DNA of 64,000 bases from Diphasiastrum complanatum (taxonomy: Eukaryota; Streptophyta; Lycopodiopsida; Lycopodiales; Lycopodiaceae): NCBI GenBank assembly GCA_029204225.1, contig CM055103.1:24874656-24938655 (forward strand), given 5' to 3'. The notes under the pieces are model-generated. The model was given only the letters and a program-made list of their open reading frames with translations. It ran no database searches and was not told the DNA's origin. The first letter of the stretch is position 1; each line of letters begins with the position of its first letter. The position numbers and the translations under genes are program-made. Positions 21,131 through 30,850 of the stretch are shown here, one piece after another.

Positions 21131-21796
21131 TTGCGACCCGCCTCTCTTATTTTAGCCAAGGATGATCCCCAAAACAAGAAGCTAGAGCATTTTAAAAAAT
21201 ATAAGACCCTTCATGGAAGATTTGTTACCAAGCTACTTAGTGATCTTTTTGGAATTCAGGCACGAGGAGGTTGCTCTTGTGCAGGTGCATATGCTCACTC
21301 ATTGCTGAATATTGACAAGCCATCCGCCTCAAGGATTCGAAGTGTCGTGCAATAGGTAAATTACCTCATATACATACACAGAAAGGCTAATCAAAATTTC
21401 TTCAAAATTCCAATACTTGTCCACTTTATAGCTTGTAAAATGTACAAATTTTTGTGCAGGGATACCATGGTAGGAAGCCTGGGTGGACAAGAGTGAGCTT
21501 TGCATATTACACATCCAACGAAGAATTTGAATACATATTGTCTTCCATCGAATTTATAGCAAAGCATGGGCATCTGTTTTTGCCTTTGTATGAATGTGAT
21601 TGGAAAATAGGAAATTGGACAAACAAACTAAAAATTGTTGGATCCAAAGAAATATTGTGCCTTGAAAATGAGATTGATGCTCCTTCATAGTCGAAAAGTT
21701 TAGTAAAAATTTTCAATCCATGCAAAATAGAGAAGATGGATGAAGATAGCAACGTTACTTATCAAGCCCAAAGGAGAAAAGCCTACAAAAATATAT
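21131..21796 (+). pseudogene. Class V PLP-dependent aminotransferase (cysteine desulfurase-like), last two exons
   Basis: The first exon (to 21355) reads LHGRFVTKLLSDLFGIQARG and then GCSCAGAYAHSLLNID. This is the loop carrying the active-site Cys in this family of cysteine desulfurase-like enzymes, which remove sulfur from cysteine using PLP. Donor GTAAAT is at 21356 and acceptor GTGCAG ends at 21459. The second exon begins GYHGRKPGWTRVSFAYY and holds the family's C-terminal KPGW-R-SF motif. The codon just before the donor is TAG, where the reading CAA CAG GGA is expected. A second in-frame TAG (21688-21690) is followed by about 35 more open codons. The presence of an intron rules out a retrocopy. 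The N-terminal exons and PLP lysine are not in the window. Confidence 0.7.
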
Positions 21797-22860
21797 GAAA
21801 GCAACAAAGCATATTACGAAATGCTTACCTACTCGTTTGCCGCATGAAACTGCAATACCTTATCCTATAGATCCTCATATTGTAAATTTTTTAACATGAT
21901 TGAAATATAATTAGCTTGAATCAATACAATTGAATGATTCATTCAGGGAAATTGTATAACACCTGACTTTTTACTCGCTCATACTTTTATATGTATGTAA
22001 TAAGTTGTGTTTGGTAGATTTGGCCCATTTTTATGTGGCTCAAAAAGCATAATGTGTTAATTTTCGAAGTGATGGTGCAAAAATACGCAAGCATTCATGG
22101 AGGATCTCAACATCACTATGAACTCAATTGACTCATAATTGTATGGTCCATATGTTCTTCGTACAAGCAATCTGATTTCATACCCTAATGTAAAATCATT
22201 CAATTTTGAGACACAAGTAGACTTATAGTATCTCATGTAAATTGTTTGCGTGTAGTAGATAGACATTATGAAATGAAATGAGTGAAGTGAGAGTGAATTG
22301 AAAGTGAAATGAGATGTGTGTGTGTGTGTTTGATGTGTGAAAGAGAAAGAGAATGGAATGAGGTATAAATACGCAAATGAGAGAGAATTTTGGTGTTACA
22401 ATGAAGCCTCTAAATTGTGAGAGAAATTTCTAGGTTATAGCAATTTTTTTGTGAGTGAGAGATGTTATGGCCACATGGAGGAGGTAGGAGAAAATATTTT
22501 TAGAATATTCTCTCTTGCCTCCCTCTTATCTTCGGAGGGTGAAAAAGTCAACCTCTGGAGGCATGCCATCCTCTGGAGGCAGCCTTTGTCAACTGGCAAA
22601 AACATGCGCAATCAAATGATGACACATAGGTCAAAGGTAGGACACTACCTCCGGGATATGGCCTACCCCCACATTTCTGGAGGCTGCGACAAGAGGCAAC
22701 CATAGGTGGCAGCCTTCGTCATGTGTCCCAGCTGAGAGAGATGATGGGAAATGTCTGAGACGTTCCCGAGAGATGAAGGCCAGAAGGAGTTGACTTGGCA
22801 GTAGTAGCTACTGCTACTAACTACGGTCTAATTCTCTTCCAAACCCCAGATCACTTCTGT
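21797..22860. other. Non-coding, unassigned
   Basis: No recognised gene. A purine-rich stretch (22265-22400, GAAATGAGTGAAGTGAGAG words and a GTGTGTGTG run) precedes a possible TATA-like GGTATAAATACG at 22363. CTCTGGAGGCA words repeat at 22552-22580. It may be part of an LTR, but no partner was found. Confidence 0.3.
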
Positions 22861-23193
22861 TAATTTGTTGTAAAAAAAAATTAAACCTGTAAACAGCAGA
22901 CAATGTTGAGTAGAACAGCAACAGAAAGATATCTAATGCTAGCATGCATTCCAATATCGCAGCTCATACACATTACAGAATAGAGCATTGTGGAAATCGT
23001 TGCTATTATCAGAATTGAATTTGCAATAATTTCTTGAGCGTTGTCTATCTCCCAGATTAGCACGTTGGCGCAAGAGAGATGTTCTCTCTCACGAATAATA
23101 TGACTAGCTACTACTAATTCGTAAACTCACTCTCGAGCTATCTCAAACCTTTTACAGTTATGTATGTGTGACAGTATCAGTCTGTATCTATGA

Positions 23194-23272
<79 letters not shown>

Positions 23273-23811
23273 ATCTTTCATTGATCATTTTATGTGATCA
23301 ATCCAGGGAACTGATTAAGTTAAAGCTCTAATCAAAAGAAATGCATTAGGCTTAATCAAAATTGATTCTAGTTTCCTGTCATTGTCCTCCGTGCATCAGC
23401 CGCTTTCTGCCCATTACTTCACGTTGCAGAGTCGCGATTTCAAGGGCACCTTCGCATTTTCCGAAAAGCATTTGGAGACAGTGTTGCATTTTTACCGAAG
23501 GGCGAAAAACTGCGACAAACCCGAAGGTAGGCTTAAAAGCATTTTCTAAGGCATTTCTAAGACACAGTCGCTTTTTCTTGAAATGCGAAAAATGCGACAA
23601 TGTCAAGAGAGTTGCCCAGAATTATTTTCTAAGTGTTTTGACTTAATGCTGCATTTTTCTCATGACCAAAAATTGCGAACTGTGTGATGAAACAGCTCAA
23701 AAATAGAAACTGTGCGAAACATAGTTCAAAATGCAACATTCGGGAAAAACAACAAGGAAAAACTAAGAAAAATGCGAAGGTTTTGAAAGATAGAAACTCT
23801 TAGTTTCTTCA
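22861..23811 (-). repeat. Copia-2 3' LTR region (left edge uncertain)
   Basis: The right edge is set by TAGTTTCTTCA (ending 23811), followed on the plus strand by GCTCCCTCTCAA, that is, a minus-strand tract TTGAGAGGGAGC just before TGAAGAAACT. The body contains a (TA)n run (23196-23269) and iterated GCGAAAAATGCGAC words (23440-23790). CTCTCTCACGAATA near 23085 and neighbouring words resemble 63380-63410 next to the chimera gag. The left edge is a guess. Confidence 0.5.
23196..23269. repeat. (TA)n microsatellite
   Basis: About 37 uninterrupted TA units inside the Copia-2 LTR region. Length this pure suggests recent slippage. Confidence 0.95.
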
Positions 23812-23856
23812 GCTCCCTCTCAAAGCTGGTATTTATCTGATTCCTAGGCTTGCACG

Positions 23857-24856
23857 CTACTTCTCAAAAATTGCCTTGTCAAGAGGCTTCGGGAAGATAT
23901 CAGCCACCATTTGCTTCGTCGGAACAAACTCGGTCTTCAGCCTGTCTTTCTCAACTAGATCTCTTATCAGATGATATTTGATAGCAATGTGTTTCGTCCT
24001 GGAGTGAAACGCTGGATCCTTCGTCAGATGAATGGTGGATGTGTTATCCATGAACTGTAGTAGCGGCTCGTTGGAGTTCTCTCCCAATCTGTCAAGTAAC
24101 TGTTTGAGCCATGTAAGCTTGTTCGCCATCTCGGCTACTGCAACATACTCCGCAAGATGATTGCGCAGTTATGGTTTGCTTCCTGCTGACCCATATCATA
24201 GCTGCACCGGCTGCTATTGTGCATCCTCTTGAGATGCTCTTGCAGTCATCTTTCAGGGAAGCCCTGCTTGCATCACTGTAGGATTTGATCTGGAATCCTC
24301 CATGTTGAGAGAAACACAGCCCATAATTCTTCGTTTGTTAAAGGTATTGCAAAATTCGTTTGGCAAGCTTCCAATGCGTAGGGCCCGGATTGATGTTGAA
24401 TCTGCTCATCTTGAAAACTACATAGGCAATGTCAGGGCATGTATTATCTGCCACATACATGAGTGATCCGATCAGCCTCCTGTAGGGCACGTTCTGCATG
24501 GCTTCCTGCACTTCTGCATTCTACAGACAGTCCTAGTTCATCATAATCGTTCCAGGTACCATCGGTGTATTAGCTCCCTTGCAGTCTGTCATCTGAAAAT
24601 CATCAATGATTTTTTGGATGTATCTTCACTGGTGAAGATACAGCTTTCCTTTGTCAAGATCTCTATCAATCTGCAATCCTAGGTAGCATCTTGCTTCCCC
24701 TAGGTCTGATATTTCAAAATATTGAGAAATATCATGCTTCACCTGAGCAATCAGGTTGTCGCTTCTGGACAGAATCAAAGTGTCATCAACATAGACAACA
24801 ATGCTTATGATTTTCCCATTTGGGACCTTTGTATAGAAATTGTAGTCGGCCGTCAA
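23857..24856 (-). pseudogene. Copia-2 reverse transcriptase and RNase H fragments
   Basis: 24856-24626 carries ISIVVYVDDTLILSRSDN with an intact YVDD catalytic motif, followed by DLGEARCYLGLQI. Around 24180-24480, broken frames show RPDIAYVVFK-like and SDASRASLKDD-like segments. 24129-23857 has the RNase H tail (FMDNTSTIHLTKDPAFHSRT, then VADIFPKPLD, family form ADxxTKPLD). Stops and frameshifts separate the pieces. Confidence 0.75.
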
Positions 24857-25196
24857 TGGTTGAAACCCTAAGGATATGAGAGTGTGATCCTTTTTCTTAT
24901 ACCACTGCCTGGCATACTACTTCAGTCCGTATATGCTTCTTTGCATTCGGCAGGCGTAGTTGGCAAAGCTTGAGCAGATGAATCCTAATGGTTAGTCCAT
25001 GTAGACCTCTTCATTCAACTCGCCATGTAAGAAGGCGGTCTTTTCATCCACTATGTGGATCTTGAGACTATATGTTGTTGCATATGCAAAATAGTAGGCG
25101 TATGGATGAATGCTTTATGACTAGAGAAAAGGTTTTAGTATAGACAACACAATACTTCTGAGAGAAACCTTTTGCTACCGATCTGGCCTTGTACTT

Positions 25197-26773
25197 TTAT
25201 ATGCTGCCATCAGGTCCATACTTGTATTTGAAAACCCACTTGCACTTTATAGTCTTTCTATCTGCTGGTAATGGCTCCAGATTCCAGACTTTGTTCTGCT
25301 CCATGGAATTCATCTCGTCTTCCATTGCTTTAATCCGCTTGTCATTATCTGGACAATTGATAGCTTCCTCATACGTTTGAGGTTCTCCGCCAAATCCACA
25401 GAATTCTTCTGTTGCATAAGATGAGCTGTTAGGGATGAATCTGACAGGTGCTCTTCTTCGTCTTGTGGATCTTGCCAAATCTACAGTCAAATCGATGGCC
25501 TTGCCTTTGCCTTTGGAGCGTCTACACTCAAATCGATGGCCTTGCCTTTGCTAAGTTTCTTGCCTTTGTTGACTGCTGAACTATGGTGAGTAGCCGGTAC
25601 GGGTTGCACGTCTTGCTGCTCGTCGTTTGAATAGTCACTTTGTCCATTTGGAATTTGAACATCTTCTTCCAGATGCTTAGGGTCCGCTCCCTCCGTTGAT
25701 AATGAACATCATATCCTACGAGGAATCCCTGCTCCACCTTTTCATCCAGCTTCTTTCTTTTCTGATCTGGAATGTATGCGACGCATCCAAAAATGTGCAC
25801 GTGTCAAACTTGGTTTGTTGCCCCACCAAACCTCGTGTGGCGTGGTATGTGCAACACTCGATCTACCTGTCCTGTTCTGTAGGTAGTTGGCTGCAGCTAG
25901 GCCATCATGGATCTCATAGCTTCCATAAGAGTCTGATTTCTCCTCTCTGTCACACCATTGTGCTGTGGTGTGTAGGCTGTAGTCTTCAAGTGAAGTATGC
26001 CTTTGTTGGTGCAAAACTCTACAAAGCGTTTAGAGACGTATTCTCCTCCTCTGTCTGTTCTCAACTGCTTCACTTCTTGTCAGTCCATTTTTCGGCCCAA
26101 TTCACGAACTCTATGAATTTGTCTAGGGCCTCAGACTTGTTGTGGATAAAGTACACGGCTGCAAACTTGTTGAAGTCATCAATAAAGGTGATGTAACCTC
26201 CCATGGAGACCACATCAAATGGTCCATAGATGTCAGAGTGTACCAGTTCTAGAAGTTCTTTCATTTTGAAGGAGTCCTTAGTTAATGGTATACGTGACAT
26301 CTTGTCTTTGTTACAGGCATCGCAGGACTTCAAGCATGTTGCATTTTTTATATTGTCTCCAGTGAATGCTCCACTACGGCTAGCGTTATATAGAGCAACT
26401 GTATTAATGTGATATTGTCTCTTGTGCCATACAATATCGATTCATTGATCTAGTGAGCTTGCTCTAAAGGTACTCGGATCCTGAGGTGATACAAGTTCCC
26501 CTTTCGCTTTCCTATGGTGACAAGCTGAGTGGTTGCGGATTCAACCACTTCGTAGGTATCGCCTTCAAAGGTGATTGTTAGTCTTGCATCTACCATCTTA
26601 GCAACAAATAGTAGGTCCTTCTGAAGAGTGGGCATGTATAGAGTATCATCAAGCCTTTTGTCTCTTCCTTTGGTACTTAACCATAGCGCTTTGGTTCCAC
26701 TGACTTTGTGTCTGAAACCATCTTCCAAGATTATATAACTGGAAGATTCTGATCCTTGAGCTTCACAAACCAA
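25197..26773 (-). pseudogene. Copia-2 pre-integrase, integrase and RT-start fragments
   Basis: 26773-26450 has LYMPTLQKDLLFVAKMVDAR and ends with the YHLRI segment typical of the GAG-pre-integrase region. 26333-26070 has CDACNKDKMSRIPL and ELVHSDIYGPFDVVSMGGY with the first catalytic Asp, then FIDDFNKFAAVYFI. 26014-25528 has the late integrase (AANYLQNRTGRS, HTTPHEVWWG, HIFGCVAYIPDQKRKKLDEK). 25490-25197 has the RT start (WNLEPLPADRKTIKCKWVFK). The frame between 26070 and 26014 that should carry the second Asp and the Glu is disrupted. Confidence 0.75.
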
Positions 26774-26774
26774 T

Positions 26775-27144
26775 GTTTCTCATCATTAGCTCAATAATGG
26801 ATCCATCATGGATCAAGTACAAAATCATCATAATCTCTCTCTAAGCTGCATCCAGCACGTGTGGGACAACTCATTGTACTCATCCATATCCACTTTGGAT
26901 AAGATCTATCAAGTTTGCCACATCATCCATTGGTGGTTTGTGTTGACCTTCTAGATTCCTACAATCTAGGACCTAACTCCTATAATTTAGGAGATGTCAT
27001 ATTAGACTCAAATGAAAGCTAATCAAAATGGATCTGAATATTACAAGTGTCATTTCACACGTGTGGACAGGTCCTCACACGTGTGGATCCACATAGATAT
27101 CAAATATACATCAAAAACCATGTGAAAATTGCTAAATTCTAACA
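26775..27144 (-). repeat. Copia-3 3' LTR (left edge uncertain)
   Basis: The right edge AAATTCTAACA (27144) reads TGTTAGAATTTAGC on the minus strand, a typical LTR start, just downstream of the Copia-3 RNase H stop. It contains two palindromic CACACGTGTG sites at 27056-27065 and 27076-27085. Left edge not determined; it lies close to the decayed start of Copia-2. Confidence 0.5.
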
Positions 27145-27151
27145 CTGCTCG

Positions 27152-28378
27152 TCAATTTTTACATGATACAACTATAGTACATCTATCTACAACTCCTAAG
27201 GCTGATCTTAACTTGATAAATGAAGCCTTTGGCAAGGCTTTAGTGAGTAGATCAGCAAGGCAATCTGAAGAAGACACATGATGTAGCTTGATCTCCTTTG
27301 CTTGAACCTTTTCCCTCACAAAATGGTGAGCAATCTCTATGTGCTTGCTCCTTGCATGGAATGTGGGATTGGTTGCTAATGCTTGGCTTAATTGGTTGTC
27401 ACAAAATATTATTGGCTGCTCCTCGGCCTCCATGACTTGCAACTCCACCAAAAGCCTCTTCGACCATAGGATCTCCTTTGTTGTGGATGTTAGTGCCTTG
27501 TATTCCGATTCGGTTGAAGATAGAGAAATAGTATCTTGCTTTTTGGAAAGCCAAGACACTATGCCATTGCAAAGGAAGGTAACAAAAGCACTTGTGGACC
27601 TCCTATCCACCTTATCACCTACAAAATCAGCATCCGAATATGCCCTTAAGGCAAGATTAGATCCATCATATAAAATGCCAAAGTTCTTGGTGGCCAAGAT
27701 GTACCTCAACACCCTTTTTGCATTTTTCCAATGACAAACCAATGGATTTTGCATAGATTGGCTTAGTTTACCTACACTATAACTTAGATCAGGCCTGGTT
27801 ATACTACGATAGATCAAGGAGCCTACAAGTCTCCTATATAGTGTGATGTCCTCAAAGGATGCTTCATCATCACTATTGGAAACTTTTACATTTTGCTCCA
27901 TAGGAGTTTCTATTCCTTTAAAATCTTTCATTTCAAACTTCTCTAAGATAGAAGAAGCATATTTGGATTGACAAATAAAACTCAAATCCTTGCCTCTTGA
28001 AACTTCTATTCCTAATATGAAATGAAGATTAGCAAGATCCACCATCTTAAACTCTTTAAACAATGCTACTTTCACTTCTTGTATACCATCTTGATCATTT
28101 CCTCTAAGGATAATGTCATCGACATACAAAATGAGAATGATGATCTTACCATCATTGAATCTTAAGTACAAAGAAGGATCATAAGCACTTACAATGAATT
28201 TAATAGAGTTCAAAAAAGTATTCAACCTAGAGTACCAAGCTCTAGGTGCTTGCTTAAGCCCATAAAGGCTTCTTAGCAACAAACATACTTTTTCCTCTTG
28301 ATCTTCTTTGATGAAGCCCTCGGGTTGCCTCATGAAGATCTCCTCTTCCAAATATCCATTGAAAAATGCATTAGTCAC
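27152..28378 (-). pseudogene. Copia-3 reverse transcriptase and RNase H (408 open codons)
   Basis: A long open frame starting inside RT. It contains AFFNGYLEEEIFMRQPEGF, LYGLKQAPRAWYSR, catalytic LILYVDDIILRG at about residue 90, LGIEVSR, SKYASSILEKF, RSITRPDLSYSVGKLS, then RNase H motifs YSDADFVGDKVDRRSTSAF and ISLSSTESEYKALTSTTKE, and ADLLTKALPKASF near the end. The family motif GNDQDG after YVDD has Arg-Gly before it, where Thr-Gly is common. The 5' part of RT is missing, so this is a fragment that has stayed open and has kept catalytic residues. Confidence 0.85.
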
Positions 28379-28387
28379 ATGATAGCA

Positions 28388-28870
28388 TCAATGCTTGATT
28401 CTTCATTAACATTGTGAGAGAACCCACATTACATATATAGGAGAGGATATATTTCGAGGTAGAGCAACCCATGATAGTAGTTTCTACCTAAAACTTGACA
28501 CCTACAAGTTTGCATGCAAGTTTATCTACCTACTTCTACCAACTTTCTACATGTGGCAGTTTTTCAACTACAAATGTACAAATCTACTTGCATGTGTCCA
28601 TTACAACTTTTGCATGCCTTGCATGTCACATTGGAAATCTTGGGCATAATGCATATGTAGTATCTCGAGTTTCTACTAGCCCAAATTTGGCCATTTCATG
28701 ATCTAGATCTATATGCATGTCACATATGAAAAAGTAGACTTTTTCATGTGATGTGGCTCGAGTTCCTACAAAGCCATATTTGGCATTTGAAAGTTGTAAC
28801 ACTACATGCATGATAAAAAAATCTTCATCATCCCCAAAAGTCAAGTTGGATGACTTTTTTATTTTCAACA
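28388..28870 (-). repeat. LTR-like segment interrupting Copia-3
   Basis: On the plus strand it ends ATTTTCAACA (28870) followed by TTCCTCCTAA. On the minus strand this is a purine tract TTAGGAGGAA immediately before TGTTGAAAAT, the layout of a 3' LTR start. The body has short repeated TACAAGTTTGCATGC and TACTTGCATGTG words, and its GAGGTAGAGCAAC near 28460 resembles 34275-34290. It replaces the RT start and integrase end, so it is either a nested insertion that lost its partner or a deletion junction. Confidence 0.4.
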
Positions 28871-29161
28871 TTCCTCCTAAAAAGCTATCAATTTGACTTG
28901 AACATTTGATGTTGAAGTAATTCAAGATTGGTCCAATGCTTGATGAAGAACTTTTTGTGTGTGTGGATCCTTTGTTTTGCATTTGAAGTGAAGATCATCC
29001 AAGGGATCCATCATAGCAGCATCCTTACCATATCCAAGATAAGATCTCATTGGTAGAAATCTCTTGCCAATTCCACCATATTGCGACTATTTTGATATGC
29101 CTCCTCCATGCTTGATAAAGATCTTTGATTTGTAAATTCCAATTGCATGAAGATGGCTGCA

Positions 29162-29974
29162 CTAAAAGCTGGGAAATCCGAGGCTAAATTCCACTATAGA
29201 TCTAATCTTGAAATCAAATTCTAACTCAATCTCTTTGAGGCTTAATACCTTTGAGATAAAGAGCATAAAGGCTTTGTAGGCCTCCTTGGTGGATAAGCTT
29301 CCAACCATGATCCATGAACTTGGATCATCATCCTTCCTTGCTTCCAAAAGAGCATATGCAAAGCAAAAGCTTTCAAGTACACTAAGGTAAACAACCTTAG
29401 GCTTATAGTTGAACAAGACTCCATATAGTGTATTTCCTCCAATAGCTCCATAACTCCATAAAACTTGAAGAAACAAGATATAAACAAGTGTCACTTGTGA
29501 AATCATATATAAAAGTAGCAAAGCAAGTGGTATCTCTCTTGAAGGAAAGTGTACATTCGAGTGTTTCAATACGAATGGATGTTTTGTCTTGATGGAAGAC
29601 ATCAAACATGGCTTCTTATGTGATTTTTTTATTGAACAAGCCTCACATGGCTTGATCTCCTTGACCATAGAAAACATAGAATTGAAATTGGTATCATCCA
29701 ATCTCCTATGCCATAATTCCTCCTTGGAAATACAAGTCATCAAAGCAACATCACAAGAACTTGCACTTTCATGTAGATCTAACTTGAAAATGCCACCATA
29801 ATTAGATCCATATGCTAGGATCTCATCACCTTTCTTAATAGTGCAATTATTGATATTGAATTCCACATCAAAACCATCATCAAGCAGCTTTCCAACACTT
29901 ATCACATTCTTTGTGAGTTTAGGAACAAAAAGAACATTGGAAAGTGATAAACTCATAGAAGATGCAAGATCCAA
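29162..29974 (-). pseudogene. Copia-3 protease tail, pre-integrase and integrase C-terminus
   Basis: The open frame begins with LSNVLFVPKLTKNVISVGKL and has the pre-integrase LWHRRLDDTNF and zinc-type CEACSIKKSHKKP. It then jumps to a late integrase segment (NYKPKVVYLSVLESFCFAYA, SWIMVGSLSTKEAYKAF), the counterpart of the KPxVxHLRVFGxxxY and VGYxxxSKAYK motifs. The catalytic DDE core between them is absent: an in-frame deletion of roughly 150 residues compared with Copia-1. Confidence 0.7.
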
Positions 29975-29985
29975 GGGACAACTCC

Positions 29986-30850
29986 TTATTCCTTCAATAG
30001 TACATTCATGATCAATAGCCGCGTGTATATTGATTTCTTAAGTCCTTGATAAGGTACAATAGAAACAAAAGAATTCTTGAAACAACACATGTGTGATGAA
30101 GCACCATTATCAATATACCAAGATACATCATTGAAGGGTGTAGAGGAGAAATTTGACACCATGAGGGATCCTTCTCCTTCACTTGAAAATGGGTCTTCTT
30201 TGGTAATGTTGGCTTGATTGTTTTGATTCCTCTTTTTGAAGGAATTAGTGCCATAATGCCTCTTTTTACCACAAAAGAAGCACTTGATCTTTTTCTTCTT
30301 GTACTTGGAGGTACAAGGATGAGATGAATCATCTTCTTCTCCATCTTTGTCTTTGTCCATGGCTTTGTCTTTGGTGAAGGCATGAGAATTGTGATTCTTG
30401 CTCCTCCCTTTGTTCTTGTCATTAGCAAAGAGAACTTTGTCATCTTCAATATGCTTGAGAGATAGCTTGTCCATCCTCAAGAGCTTATATTCTTGTCTAG
30501 CTTCTTCAAAGATAAGAATTCCTTGAAGGGTCTCCAAGTTGGGTAACTCCTCCTTAATAGCAAAGGATTGAACAATATTTTCATAGTCTTCTTTCAAGCC
30601 ATTAAGAATGACTTGTACTAGCTCACCTCGATTGATTGTGACACAAACACAAGCAAGCTCCCTATGAAAATCTTTAACTCTCAATACATAGTTTGAAGCA
30701 CTCTCCTCACTTCTTTATGAACTTTGAAAGATCTGATTTCTAAGAGTGAGAATTCTAGAAGTATTCTTAGCTTCATAGATTGCCTTGAGTGCATCCCAAG
30801 CTTCTTTGGCAGTTCTGCAAGATCCAACTTCTCTTAAGACCTCATTAGAG
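29986..30850 (-). pseudogene. Copia-3 gag (middle and C-terminus) and protease site
   Basis: From 30850 the minus strand reads SNEVLREV, TAKEAWDALKAIYEAKNTS and, after a stop near 30718, the frame 30684-29986 with VKDFHRELA, a Lys/Asp-rich linker, a knuckle CFFCGKKRHYGTNSF and the protease site WYIDNGASSHM. The knuckle's last Cys is Ser, and the protease Asp-Ser-Gly is Asp-Asn-Gly, so both signatures are decayed. The gag N-terminus is cut off at about 30850. Its first residues resemble 62400-62300 in the chimera. Confidence 0.75.

Larger units (their letters stand above)
22861..26773 (-). mobile_element. Copia-2, decayed Ty1/copia retrotransposon without gag
   Basis: Minus-strand pieces in Ty1/copia order: pre-integrase region (26773-26450), integrase (26333-25528), integrase-RT spacer and RT start (25490-25197), RT (24856-24626), RNase H (24129-23857), polypurine tract and 3' LTR ending at 23811. 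Gag and protease active site are missing and frames are broken many times. The left edge of the LTR is uncertain. Confidence 0.75.
26775..30850 (-). mobile_element. Copia-3, Ty1/copia retrotransposon with deletions
   Basis: Minus-strand order: gag middle (30850-30030), protease/pre-integrase and integrase C-terminus (29974-29162), an LTR-like insertion or deletion junction (28388-28870), RT-RNase H (28378-27152) and 3' LTR. The integrase catalytic core and the start of gag are missing. The missing gag start has a close relative at 62652-62265. Confidence 0.8.
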
